Shown: positions 44,938 through 53,897 of the stretch, one piece after another
Layout: each line of letters begins with the position of its first letter
Position numbering within the stretch: the stretch's first letter is position 1
Assembly (NCBI GenBank): GCA_020349025.1
Contig: CP070763.1
Span: 2,864,329 to 2,928,328 of the forward strand
Reading direction: 5' to 3'
DNA from: Candidatus Latescibacterota bacterium
Lineage (GTDB): Bacteria; Krumholzibacteriota; Krumholzibacteriia; G020349025
Length of the DNA stretch: 64,000 bases
Made by a program: the position numbers and the translations under genes
Notes under the pieces: model-generated
Seen by the model: the letters and a program-made list of their open reading frames with translations, nothing else
What the model was told of the DNA's origin: nothing
The model's database searches: none

Positions 44938-47900
44938 TTCGCATCCTCGTCCCCGCATTCCTCTTTCTCCTCCAGGTTGGTGCGCTGCCCGCGCGAGCGA
45001 CGCGGGCGCAGGGCGAAAACGTGGTCGTCGCGCTGCAAACGCGTCCACGCGCCGTGAGCGCGCAGCGACTCGCCCCCGCCGCCGAGCGTTTGCAGGCCGC
45101 AACGGGTGCGCGCTGGCGCCTGAAGTGGGACCCGTGGAGCGGTGTGGCCCGCAGTGGCGTCGGTGGACGCGCCGGCAGCGGAGCACGCAAGACGAGCGCA
45201 GAGCTGTTGGAGAGCGCGCAGCAGTTCCGCGACACGCACGCTGCGCTCTTCGGCGCGGAGACCGCGGAGCTGCGCCGCGTGCGTTGGCTGGGGCGCGGTC
45301 ACGCGTGGCACGCCACCTGGCAGCAGACGCTTGCCGGACGCCCGCTTCTGCGCTGCATTCTCGACCTCACGCTGACGCCGGAGGGCAACGTCGTCGCCTT
45401 CCGCTCGTTTCTGCTTCCGCAGGCCACCGGCACCTGGCCCGGAGCCGATCCGGAGCGCGCGCTCGAAGCGTGTCGCGCGCGTCTGGGGCGACCCCTCGCC
45501 GTCGAGAGCGCGAGCGAGGTGTGGGTGGTGGAGCCGCTCGCGGGACGCTATCGCCTCGTGCCGGCGCTGAAGCTGCGGTTGCAGGGGGCGCACGGCGCGC
45601 GTTGGAGAGGCGTCGTCGAGAGCCGGAGCGGTCGGATCCTGGAGCTCGAGAGTCTCCTGCGGCACGCACGCCTCGGAGGCGAGACCCGCGGCGAGGTGAA
45701 GCCGCTCTACGCCCACGACGCGCCCGAGACCCGCGGCTTCCAGCACGTCGAGGTGCAGCTCCTGCACGACGCCGGTCTGGTCGTCGATTTCAGCGACGCC
45801 ATCGGGATCTACACGCTCGACGCGCCACAGGGTGCCGGCACGCTCTCAGCAAGCCTCCACGGCCGCTTCGTGAGCGTGTCGAACGACTCGCCCGATGGCG
45901 CGAGCCCCGGGTTCTCGCGTGAGGTCGAGATACCGGGTGAGAGGGTCGTGCACTTCGGGAGTCTCGAGGCACGCGACGACGAGCGCATGATCTACTACCA
46001 CACGAACCTCATTCACGACTTCGTGCGCTCGCAGCTCGACTTCACGTTGCTCGATTATCCGGTCCCCGCAGTTGCTGCGGTCCGCAACCCGATCAACGGC
46101 AACCGCGACTACGCCAACGCTTTCTGGGATGGGAACCGCATGGCGTTCGGAAACGGCGCAGCCGCTTATCAGAACTTTGGATTGTTCGCGGATGTCATCT
46201 ACCACGAGTACACCCACGCGATCACCGATCACATGTATCGCCCCGCCGGCGGTCTGGTCGGGCTCCCGGGCGGTGCGATCCACGAAGGTCTTTCCGACTA
46301 CTTCGCTTGCACGCTCACGGATGAGCCCTTGATTGGTGAGTTTCTGACGGGCGGACCCGACTACCTGCGGAATCTCGACAACCAGCTGCTGTGGCCCGAC
46401 GATCGTCACCCGAGTGACGAGGTGCATGCCAACGGCGAGATCTTCGGCGGTGCCTTGTGGGATGTGCGACGAGCCGTTGGAGCCGAGGTCGCGGATCGCG
46501 TCATCCACCACGCGCGCGCGCTCTTTCCGCAGGACTTCGAGGAGTATCTCGACGCCATTCTGATCCAGGACGATTTGATCTACGGCGATGGGGTGCCAGG
46601 GAACGGGTCGCCGCACCGTGATGCGATTCTGTTCGCATTCGCGCAGCATGGCATGGGGCCGCTCGGAGGTCGCGAGATCCGCATCCGCCACGAGCCGCTG
46701 CTCGACAGCGAGGAGGTTGGCGTCGGGCGGACGGTGCACGCCACGATCGGCTCGCTCCTCCCCGGCGTCATCGACGAGATGCTTCTGCACTGGCGCCTGG
46801 TCGGCGCTGCCGAGAATCAGCAGCGGATGCAGCCGGATGGTCAAGGGGGCTTCGTGGGCGAAATCCCGGGACAAGCGGAGGGCACCGACGTCGAGTATTA
46901 CCTGAGAGCGATCCGAAGTCGCCCGCACGAGGAGTATCGGCTCCCGGAAGAGGGGGCGTTCTTCCGCTACCACGTCGGGCCCGATCTCACTCCCCCCACG
47001 ATCACGCACGCCTTGCCGAGTGTCGTTCCGGCGTTCTCCTGGCCGGCAACGCTGAGAATGCGCCTCGAGGACAACCTCGGGTTGGCGTATGCGTACGTGG
47101 AGTACGTGCAGAACGGGAGACGCGGCCCGACCCTCGGTCTCGTGCGCTCGGCGGAGGATCGCACGCTCTACGCGACACAGTTCCCCGTCGTGGGTGGCGA
47201 GGTCGGCGACGTGATCGAGTATGCCATCGTCGCGGTCGACGCTTCGCGTGCAGCGCACGAGACGCGTTTCCCGGCCGACGGGATGATTCGATTCGAGCTG
47301 GTGCGTGACCTGGAAGAGGGTTTCGAGAACGGCCCGGGAACCTGGGTCCACCGAGCGGTCGTGGCGGCACAGCCGGACCCGTGGAAGATCACGACCGCCT
47401 TCAACCACTCCGTGCAGGGTCAACGCGCCTGGCTCTGCGGCTCGGAGGAGGCGAGCGAGGAATACCCGGAGCGCACGGCGGCGGAGCTCGTGAGCGATTG
47501 GTACCGGATCGGTCATGGCGCGCTCGCAAGCGTCTGGTCCTGGATGGATGCCGAACAGAATGGGCCGCAGTTCGCCTTCGATGGGGGCGTTGTGGAGATC
47601 CAGGTGGAGGGGAATCTGGTGTGGGAGCCACTCGTTCCCGAAGGCGGCTACACGCACACGATGAGCGAGACCGCGGGGACGAACGTTCTGCGTCCGGGGC
47701 GGGCGTGTCTTTCGGGACGCGGCTCCGGCTGGGAGCTTCTGACCTTCGACCTCGAGCCGTGGGGTGGTCAGCGAGTGCGGCTGCGCTTCCTCTTCGGCAG
47801 CGACAACGTCGCCACCTTCTTCAATCTGCGCGGCTGGCTCCTCGACGATCTGCGCGTCGAACCGGGGCTGCGCGATCCGAGCGACGCGCCAGCGCCCGAG

Positions 47901-48188
47901 GTGCGCACGCAGCTCCTGGTGGGGAAGCCGGCGCCGAACCCGTTCAACCCGCGCGTGACCTTCACGCTGGACGTCCCGGCGGCGGCGGGGCGAGTCCAAC
48001 TGCGGATTCACGATGCGCGGGGTCGCCTCGTGGCGCGCCTTCTGGACGCGGAGCTGGCCGCCGGCCACACGCGGGTGGTGTGGGACGGTGCCGACGAGCA
48101 GGGTCGAGCCGTCCCCTCCGGCGTCTACCTGTATCGGCTCGAGTCGGTGCTGGGGGCGGAGCGCGGCAAGCTCGCTCTTTTGCGCTAG
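44934..48188 (+). CDS. Secreted gluzincin metalloprotease with C-terminal sorting-type domain (copy 1)
   Basis: A 1084-residue secreted protein. Residues 1-26 are a signal peptide; about 35-250 is an FTP-like propeptide (YGDGV is later; here RWRLKWDPWSGVA and WHATWQQTLAGRPLL); the catalytic domain has HEYTH at 424-428 and the third zinc ligand Glu451 in HEGLSDYF, as in thermolysin/fungalysin gluzincins (M4/M36). After about residue 680 come an Ig-like domain and a jelly-roll domain (AWLCGSEEASEEYPE). The last 85 residues are a FlgD-like/T9SS-type domain (NPFNPRVTFTLDVP, SGVYLYRLES). It is a clear paralogue of the next gene. Start ATG overlaps panE. Confidence 0.88.
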   Translation: MIRILVPAFLFLLQVGALPARATRAQGENVVVALQTRPRAVSAQRLAPAAERLQAATGARWRLKWDPWSGVARSGVGGRAGSGARKTSAELLESAQQFRDTHAALFGAETAELRRVRWLGRGHAWHATWQQTLAGRPLLRCILDLTLTPEGNVVAFRSFLLPQATGTWPGADPERALEACRARLGRPLAVESASEVWVVEPLAGRYRLVPALKLRLQGAHGARWRGVVESRSGRILELESLLRHARLGGETRGEVKPLYAHDAPETRGFQHVEVQLLHDAGLVVDFSDAIGIYTLDAPQGAGTLSASLHGRFVSVSNDSPDGASPGFSREVEIPGERVVHFGSLEARDDERMIYYHTNLIHDFVRSQLDFTLLDYPVPAVAAVRNPINGNRDYANAFWDGNRMAFGNGAAAYQNFGLFADVIYHEYTHAITDHMYRPAGGLVGLPGGAIHEGLSDYFACTLTDEPLIGEFLTGGPDYLRNLDNQLLWPDDRHPSDEVHANGEIFGGALWDVRRAVGAEVADRVIHHARALFPQDFEEYLDAILIQDDLIYGDGVPGNGSPHRDAILFAFAQHGMGPLGGREIRIRHEPLLDSEEVGVGRTVHATIGSLLPGVIDEMLLHWRLVGAAENQQRMQPDGQGGFVGEIPGQAEGTDVEYYLRAIRSRPHEEYRLPEEGAFFRYHVGPDLTPPTITHALPSVVPAFSWPATLRMRLEDNLGLAYAYVEYVQNGRRGPTLGLVRSAEDRTLYATQFPVVGGEVGDVIEYAIVAVDASRAAHETRFPADGMIRFELVRDLEEGFENGPGTWVHRAVVAAQPDPWKITTAFNHSVQGQRAWLCGSEEASEEYPERTAAELVSDWYRIGHGALASVWSWMDAEQNGPQFAFDGGVVEIQVEGNLVWEPLVPEGGYTHTMSETAGTNVLRPGRACLSGRGSGWELLTFDLEPWGGQRVRLRFLFGSDNVATFFNLRGWLLDDLRVEPGLRDPSDAPAPEVRTQLLVGKPAPNPFNPRVTFTLDVPAAAGRVQLRIHDARGRLVARLLDAELAAGHTRVVWDGADEQGRAVPSGVYLYRLESVLGAERGKLALLR

Positions 48189-48353
48189 ACGACAGCCATG
48201 GTCTCGTGATTCCGTCTGAGGCGCTCGCAGCGTCCGAGCCAGCGCCGGGAGTGGTCGCCGACCCATCGCGTCCCTCGTCGCCCGGGCCCGAAGCGGTTCC
48301 GGACATCGTCCCCTCTGCGGTTGCCCGCTGCGGAGGTCCCAGGAGGGCGGAGC
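48189..48353 (+). other. Gap between the tandem protease genes
   Basis: This 165-base gap contains the GGAGGG ribosome binding site (about 48342-48347) of the second protease. I see no clear promoter, terminator or repeat in it. Confidence 0.4.
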
Positions 48354-51300
48354 ATGATCTGGTCTCGATCCGGCCCGAAGGCATCCCACACACTTTGGTC
48401 TCGCCGCGACGCGTCGATTCTGGCGCTCTTTCTTCTCCTGCAGGCCACGGTTGCGCCAGGCGCCACGCAGTCGCAGCGACCGACCCGGGCGGAACGGTTC
48501 CTTCCGGAGCGCCCCGTTGTGCTCGCCGAGCGCGGCGAAGCACCTGCCGTTCGCGCGCTCGAAGCGCAAACGGGTGCGGCGTGGGAGCTGCGCTGGGACC
48601 CCTGGAGCGGTGTTGCGGTGCGCGGCGTCGGTGGCCGCCCAGGCGGCGGAGAGCGCCTCGACCAGGCTGGAATCCTCGCTGCAGCCACCGCTTTTCGTGA
48701 ACAGCACGCCGCGCTTCTCGGCAGCCGCGGTGTCGTGCTGAAACGGGTGCGGCTGCGGCATGCGGGACGCGCTTGGCATGTGACGTGGCAGCAGACGCAT
48801 GCGGATCGCCGCGTTCTGCGTTCGCTCCTCGATCTGACGCTGACCGAGCAAGGCCGCGTCGTGGCCTTCAGCTCGTCGCTTCTACCCGGCTTGACGGCAC
48901 CGTCGCTGGAGGTGGACGTCGCCGCGGCGCGCAGCCGTTGCGAGGATCTGCTGGGGCACGCGCTGGCTCTGGAGGGGAGTGAGCCGGTCGTCGCCGTGAT
49001 CCCGGGCGCGTTCGGTTACCGCTTCGCACCCGCCGTCGCGTTGCGGCTTGTGACGCCGCACGGTTGGCGCGGCCGAGCCGTCGTGGAGTCGGGGAGCGGC
49101 CGCGTTTTGGAGTTCGTCAGTCTGCTGCGCACCGAGGAGCTCTCCGGTCGCGCTCATGGGCCGGTGCATCCGGACTACCGCCGAGACCCCGCGGTCGACG
49201 TCGAGTTCCCCTGGCTCCGTGTCCAGCTCGGCTTCGGCGCCAGCGATCCGCAGACGCACGCCGACGCGCGCGGGCGCTTCCTCTTCGACTACCCGCCAGG
49301 AAACGTGACCGTGCGCTCGCCGTTGGCCGGCCTCTACGTGCATGTCGACAACGCCAGTTCGGACCGCGCGCCCTATTTCGAGCGCGAGGTCGCGGTTCCG
49401 GGTGAGGTCGACATCGAGTTCAGTGCCGCGTACGCCCGGCCCGACGAGCGCACGATCTACTACCACGTGAACGTCATTCACGACTACGCCAAGGAGCGTT
49501 TCGCTTTCGATCTGCTCGACTTCCCGGTTCTCGCCGTCGCCAAGGTGATCGACCCCAATACCGGGGATCCGAACTATCCGAACGCGTACTGGAACGGTGT
49601 TCAGATGGGTTTCGGCAACGGTGGCGCCACGTTCTGGAACCTCGGGCTCTTTTCCGACGTCGTCTACCACGAGTACACGCACGCCATCACCGACTACGTC
49701 TATCGTCCCGGGGGTGGGTTGGGCGGTGCCCTCGGGGCCGCGATCGGCGAGGCGCTTTCTGACTACTTCGCGGCGACGCTCAACGACGAGCCGCTTTTGG
49801 GCGAACACCTCTTCCGCAGAACGCCGGCGCCGTTGCGCAACCTCGACAACACGCTCTACTGGCCCGACGATCGCGATGCGCGCGATGAGCCGCACGCGAA
49901 CGGCGAGATTCTCGGGGGTGCCTTCTGGGATCTCCGCGAGGCCGTCGGTGCCGAAGTGGCAGACGCCGTCATCCACTTCGCACGCGAGCTCTTTCCGCGC
50001 ACGTTCGAGGAGTACCTCGAAGCGATGCTGCTCCAGGACGATCTGCTGCACGGTGACGCGTGGATGGCAAACGGCTCACCGCACCGGGAAGCGATCCTCA
50101 CCGCTTTCGCGCTGCACGGCATCGGACCTTTGGCGCAACGTGCCATCGGCATCGTGCACGAGCCGCTCCTCGACACCGCAGACGTCTCCGCGCCCCGCGT
50201 GGTGCGGACGAGCCTCGACGTGCTGCTGCCTCCAGGGGCAGAGCAGTTGATTCGACTCAGCTATCGCACCGGTGAGGAATTCCAACATGTCGTGATGCTG
50301 CCCCAGCCGGACGGCAGCTTTGCCGCGGAGATCCCGCCGATGCCACTCGGGGCGCGTGTCCACTACTACATCATGGCCTTGCGGTTTCAGCCGCTCCTCC
50401 TGGCGCTCGCTCCCGACGGAGCGCCGCAAGCCACCTTCAGCTACGAAGTGCGACCCGACGAAGAGGCACCTCGCATCACACGGGTGTCTCGATCGAGCGT
50501 GACGTCGATCACGTGGCCGATGCAAGTGCAAGCACGGATCGAGGATGGTCATGGTGTCGCCAATGCCTTCGTCGAGTACACCTACAACGGCGAGCGTGGT
50601 GCGACACTCGGAATGGCGCGCGCACGCACCGATCGGAGCCTCTTCCGCACGCGCTTTGCACCCGTGGGGGGGCAGCCTGGGGATGTCGTCGAGTACTGGA
50701 TCCGCGCCGCGGATCACGTCGGTCACGAGACGCGCTTCCCGGAGAGCGGCACGCTTCGTGTCGAGCTGACCGAGACGTTGGAGGAGGCATTTGAACCGGG
50801 TGCGCTGGCGTGGGCACACGAACCCGTCGTCGTGGCACAGCCGGATCCATGGCACCTGACGACGCAGCTCAACCACACGCTCGGAGGCACGCAGGCATGG
50901 CTGTGCGGCAGCGACGCCGCATCCTACCCCGCGGCTGTCGCCGCAGCCCTCGTGACGGAGTGGTACGCAATCGGTGCCGGCTCACGCGCCACACTGTGGT
51001 CCTGGATCGACGCGGAGGCCTCGGGAGAGATGGCGCCTGATGGGGGGCGCGTCGAGATCCAGGTGGAGGGCAGCGACGAGTGGACGGCGATCGAACCGCT
51101 CGCGGGGTACACGCACCGGGTCGTCGCAGACACCAACGTCCTCGGCCCCGGAAGTCCCTGTCTATCGGGCCGCGACCCGGAGTGGCGTCTGATCCAGTTC
51201 GACCTCGAGGCGTGGAACGGCAACCGGGTGCGCTTGCGCTTCCTCTTCGGCAGCGCCGCCGACGCGACGCCAGGCTCGGGGCACGGCTGGGCGCTCGACG

Positions 51301-51638
51301 ATTTTCGACTGCTTCCGGGAACCCCCGATCCCACGGACGCGCGGCCGCCGCATGCCATGTCGCGGCTTCTGCGCCAGGTCGGGCCGAATCCTTTCAACCC
51401 TCACGTCACCTTCAGGCTGCAGGTGCCCGTCAATGCAGGCGTTGTGACGCTCGACATTATCGACGCCCGCGGTCGCCTGACGCGGCGGTTGCTGGATACG
51501 CCTCTGCCTGCGGGGCCCATGCGCCTCGAGTGGGATGGTTCGAACGGCTCCGGACTGGCGTCCGCCTCGGGCGTTTACTACTATCATCTGCGGTCGTCCC
51601 TGGGCCTCGAGAAGGGGAAGCTGGTCCTGCTGCGCTAG
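48354..51638 (+). CDS. Secreted gluzincin metalloprotease with C-terminal sorting-type domain (copy 2)
   Basis: A 1094-residue paralogue of the preceding gene with the same domain order. It has a longer N-region before the signal helix (ILALFLLLQATVAPGATQ), the FTP-like propeptide (WELRWDPWSGVAVRGVGG), the catalytic HEYTH at 439-443 with Glu466 in GEALSDYF, then Ig-like and jelly-roll domains (AWLCGSDAASYPAA), and a C-terminal FlgD-like domain (NPFNPHVTFRLQVP, SGVYYYHLRS). Compared with copy 1 the ligand context changes from HEGLSD to GEALSD, so both keep the zinc Glu. Likely exported, self-processed enzymes that digest extracellular protein. ATG 48354 follows a good Shine-Dalgarno. Confidence 0.88.
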   Translation: MIWSRSGPKASHTLWSRRDASILALFLLLQATVAPGATQSQRPTRAERFLPERPVVLAERGEAPAVRALEAQTGAAWELRWDPWSGVAVRGVGGRPGGGERLDQAGILAAATAFREQHAALLGSRGVVLKRVRLRHAGRAWHVTWQQTHADRRVLRSLLDLTLTEQGRVVAFSSSLLPGLTAPSLEVDVAAARSRCEDLLGHALALEGSEPVVAVIPGAFGYRFAPAVALRLVTPHGWRGRAVVESGSGRVLEFVSLLRTEELSGRAHGPVHPDYRRDPAVDVEFPWLRVQLGFGASDPQTHADARGRFLFDYPPGNVTVRSPLAGLYVHVDNASSDRAPYFEREVAVPGEVDIEFSAAYARPDERTIYYHVNVIHDYAKERFAFDLLDFPVLAVAKVIDPNTGDPNYPNAYWNGVQMGFGNGGATFWNLGLFSDVVYHEYTHAITDYVYRPGGGLGGALGAAIGEALSDYFAATLNDEPLLGEHLFRRTPAPLRNLDNTLYWPDDRDARDEPHANGEILGGAFWDLREAVGAEVADAVIHFARELFPRTFEEYLEAMLLQDDLLHGDAWMANGSPHREAILTAFALHGIGPLAQRAIGIVHEPLLDTADVSAPRVVRTSLDVLLPPGAEQLIRLSYRTGEEFQHVVMLPQPDGSFAAEIPPMPLGARVHYYIMALRFQPLLLALAPDGAPQATFSYEVRPDEEAPRITRVSRSSVTSITWPMQVQARIEDGHGVANAFVEYTYNGERGATLGMARARTDRSLFRTRFAPVGGQPGDVVEYWIRAADHVGHETRFPESGTLRVELTETLEEAFEPGALAWAHEPVVVAQPDPWHLTTQLNHTLGGTQAWLCGSDAASYPAAVAAALVTEWYAIGAGSRATLWSWIDAEASGEMAPDGGRVEIQVEGSDEWTAIEPLAGYTHRVVADTNVLGPGSPCLSGRDPEWRLIQFDLEAWNGNRVRLRFLFGSAADATPGSGHGWALDDFRLLPGTPDPTDARPPHAMSRLLRQVGPNPFNPHVTFRLQVPVNAGVVTLDIIDARGRLTRRLLDTPLPAGPMRLEWDGSNGSGLASASGVYYYHLRSSLGLEKGKLVLLR

Positions 51639-51639
51639 G

Positions 51640-51661
51640 CCAGCCTCGCGAGCCGGGCTGG
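51640..51661 (+). terminator. Weak stem-loop after the second protease gene
   Basis: CCAGCC at 51640-51645 pairs with GGCTGG at 51656-51661 around a 10-base loop, two bases after the stop. There is no T-run, so it may only slow polymerase or protect the 3' end. Confidence 0.3.
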
Positions 51662-51718
51662 TCCCTGCCGTCTCGGACGAACCGAATGCACAGTTACATG
51701 GAAAGTTGAGGGATTCAC

Positions 51719-52393
51719 TTGAGGGGAATGCTCAACGGGCAGGGTGTGCTGGGCCGGCTGGTTCCCGGCGCGGCGCTGGTGTTGCTGCTACTGCACGCTG
51801 GCTGCGTCAACCGGTACTCCACCGACATCCCGCTCGAATACCACTCACTTCTCGAGGAGAAGTACGTCAGCAAGTCAGCCTGGACGCGGATGACGCTCCA
51901 GGACGAGAAGAAGAACGTCCGAATCGAGCAGGACCAGGAGGTGGTGGTGACGGCGATCGGGTTGCAGCGTTCCGGCTCCGTCACCGTGGAGACCCCAAAC
52001 GGTCGCAAACGCGTGGTGTTTCCGTTTGAGCTCGAACGCCCCATGACGCTCGAGCATTACGAAGCGGCGCTCTTGGACGCTCTCTGGTTCGAGAGTCCCG
52101 AGACGCGCTATGCGCGCAACAAAGAGCAGTACGGCACGCGCATCGCCGACGCCATCCGCGACCACAAGATCCTGCCCGACATGCCGATGGACGTCGCATA
52201 CCTCACCTGGGGAGCCCCATCCAACATCATCCCGATCAAGCGTGGCTCCGACGAGCGATGGGAGTACAACACTCTCAACCTGAAGAACGCGAGAATCGAG
52301 TTCCGCGGCGGCAAGGTTGTGCAATCCGACGGCGAGAACATCTCCGACACCGAGGCCGCGACCAAACGCAAGCGCGTTCGCCGTACCTCCTGA
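51719..52393 (+). CDS. Predicted lipoprotein of unknown function
   Basis: A 224-residue product with a lipoprotein signal ending LLLLHAGC (Cys29). TTG 51719 is preferred because GAGGGA lies 5-6 bases upstream; ATG 51728 is in frame and would also keep the lipobox. The mature part has a beta-rich N-terminal region (VVVTAIGLQRSGSVTVETPNG), and a C-terminal segment (DVAYLTWGAPSNII, WEYNTLNLKNARIEFRGGKVV) that resembles SmpA/BamE-like or 'outer membrane protein assembly' small folds, where G.P......W.Y......F..g.v repeats; the match is suggestive only. It precedes add by 79 bases. Confidence 0.78.
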   Translation: MRGMLNGQGVLGRLVPGAALVLLLLHAGCVNRYSTDIPLEYHSLLEEKYVSKSAWTRMTLQDEKKNVRIEQDQEVVVTAIGLQRSGSVTVETPNGRKRVVFPFELERPMTLEHYEAALLDALWFESPETRYARNKEQYGTRIADAIRDHKILPDMPMDVAYLTWGAPSNIIPIKRGSDERWEYNTLNLKNARIEFRGGKVVQSDGENISDTEAATKRKRVRRTS

Positions 52394-52472
52394 ACGGGGC
52401 GTCGAGGCGGCGGATCACCCCGGGGTGGCGCTGGTCGACCAGAGCCACCCTCACGCTTCACTCCACGCGGGA

Positions 52473-53552
52473 ATGATGACCCAGATCTCCGAAGAACTCG
52501 TTCGGGCTTTGCCGAAGACCGATCTGCATCTGCATCTGGACGGTTCGTTGCGCCTGGAGACGATGCTCGATCTCGCGCGCGAGCAGGGAATCCGCCTCCC
52601 CGCAGAGGATGTCGTCGGACTCGGGAAGATCATGCGTATGGGGGAGGGGGAACGCAGTCTGGAGCGCTACCTCACCGCCTTCGATTACACGCTGTCGCTG
52701 CTGCAGGAAAAAGAGGCGATCGAGCGCTGCGCCTACGAGCTCGCCCGGGACTGCGCCGAGGAGAACATCCGTTACATCGAGGTGCGCTTCTCGCCGATTC
52801 TGCATACGCGCCACGGCTTGTCGCTCAAGGACTCCGTCGAGTCGGTGCGCGATGGGTTGCGTCACGCTGAGCAGGAGTTCGGCATCCAGACTGGCATCAT
52901 CATCTGTGGAATTCGCCACATCAGTCCGGAGAGCTCACTGGTCCTGGCACAGCTGGCGCTGGAGTACAAAGGTGCCGGTGTCGTCGGCTACGACCTCGCG
53001 GGGGCGGAGGAACATTTCCCAGCCAAGAAGCACCGCGAGGCGTTCTTCCTCATCCTCAACAACAACATCAATTGCACCGTGCATGCGGGGGAAGCTTTTG
53101 GCCCCTCGTCGATTGCGCAGGCCGTGCACTACTGCGGCGCCCATCGGATCGGGCACGGGACCCGGCTGCGTGAGGATCCGGATCTGATGGCGTACGTGAA
53201 CGATCATCGCATCGCGCTCGAGATGTGCCTCTCCAGCAACGTCCATACTGGTGCCATTGCGAGAGTCGCGGACCACCCGATCAAGGTGTATCTCGACGAG
53301 GGCTTGCGCGTGACGCTCAACACCGACAACCGGCTGATGAGCAACACGACGCTCACGCGGGAGTTCATGCTCGGAGTCCGTCACTGCGGGCTGAGCGTCC
53401 ACGACATCGAAGACATCATCATCTACGGCTTCAAGAGTGCCTTCCTTCCACTCAAATCAAAGAAGGAGCTGCTACGCGACGCCTACAAAGAGTTGCGTCG
53501 CCTGACCGTGCCGTATCACCCCAGCGGCGACGAGCACGAGGCCAACATCTGA
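52473..53552 (+). CDS. add: Adenosine deaminase
   Basis: Add converts adenosine to inosine in purine salvage. The 359-residue TIM-barrel product has the metal-binding TDLHLHLDGSL (His19, His21), the catalytic HAGEAFG and HRIGHGTRL segments, EMCLSSNVHTGA and the metal Asp in LNTDNRLMSNTTLT. The TDN form in place of TDD is common in bacterial members. Start is placed at ATG 52473; the next codon-in-frame ATG at 52476 is equally possible. The frame is open upstream into the lipoprotein gene, without conservation. Confidence 0.92.
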   Translation: MMTQISEELVRALPKTDLHLHLDGSLRLETMLDLAREQGIRLPAEDVVGLGKIMRMGEGERSLERYLTAFDYTLSLLQEKEAIERCAYELARDCAEENIRYIEVRFSPILHTRHGLSLKDSVESVRDGLRHAEQEFGIQTGIIICGIRHISPESSLVLAQLALEYKGAGVVGYDLAGAEEHFPAKKHREAFFLILNNNINCTVHAGEAFGPSSIAQAVHYCGAHRIGHGTRLREDPDLMAYVNDHRIALEMCLSSNVHTGAIARVADHPIKVYLDEGLRVTLNTDNRLMSNTTLTREFMLGVRHCGLSVHDIEDIIIYGFKSAFLPLKSKKELLRDAYKELRRLTVPYHPSGDEHEANI

Positions 53553-53897
53553 CCAGTTCCGCCTGCCGCGAGGGTGGCGTGAACTGCCGCCCGGGACATC
53601 CGCTGCCTGCGCGGACATCCCATTTTGGCGCATCCACGCAGACGATTGACACCCGCCGCTCCCGAATCCGGAACCAGACCAGCGTGAGAATGCATCTTGC
53701 TGTGAAGCCGTGCCGTACCCGCGACGAGCGGAATCCACGGTCGGGAGCTGGCCGTGGAAGATGGGGTGCACGGACCCGTATGGCGCGCGGGCGCGCGTCG
53801 GGATTCCGCGCCACGTCAGAACCCAGCGATGCATCCGCACGAGAGCGCATGGTGGCGCCTCGAGGGCGGTGGCATTCACCCGAAGGATTCGAGGACC
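53553..53897 (+). other. 345-base non-coding stretch upstream of lon
   Basis: No supported gene here. There is a pair of GGACATCC direct repeats at 53594-53601 and 53613-53620 (19 bases apart), and a perfect TTGACA at 53646-53651 that lacks a good -10 box 17 bases on. The lon frame stays open from 53754 but the upstream part does not look like Lon. This is the likely regulatory region of lon. Confidence 0.45.

Noticed and set aside
45846..48851. Minus-strand open frame of about 1000 codons opposite the proteases
   Set aside because: Antisense shadow of clearly coding metalloprotease sequence with HEYTH and C-terminal domains.
53553..53897. sigma-54 promoter or small gene upstream of lon
   Set aside because: No GG-N10-GC pair with the TGGCAC/TTGC context, and no short frame with a ribosome binding site and conserved-looking product.
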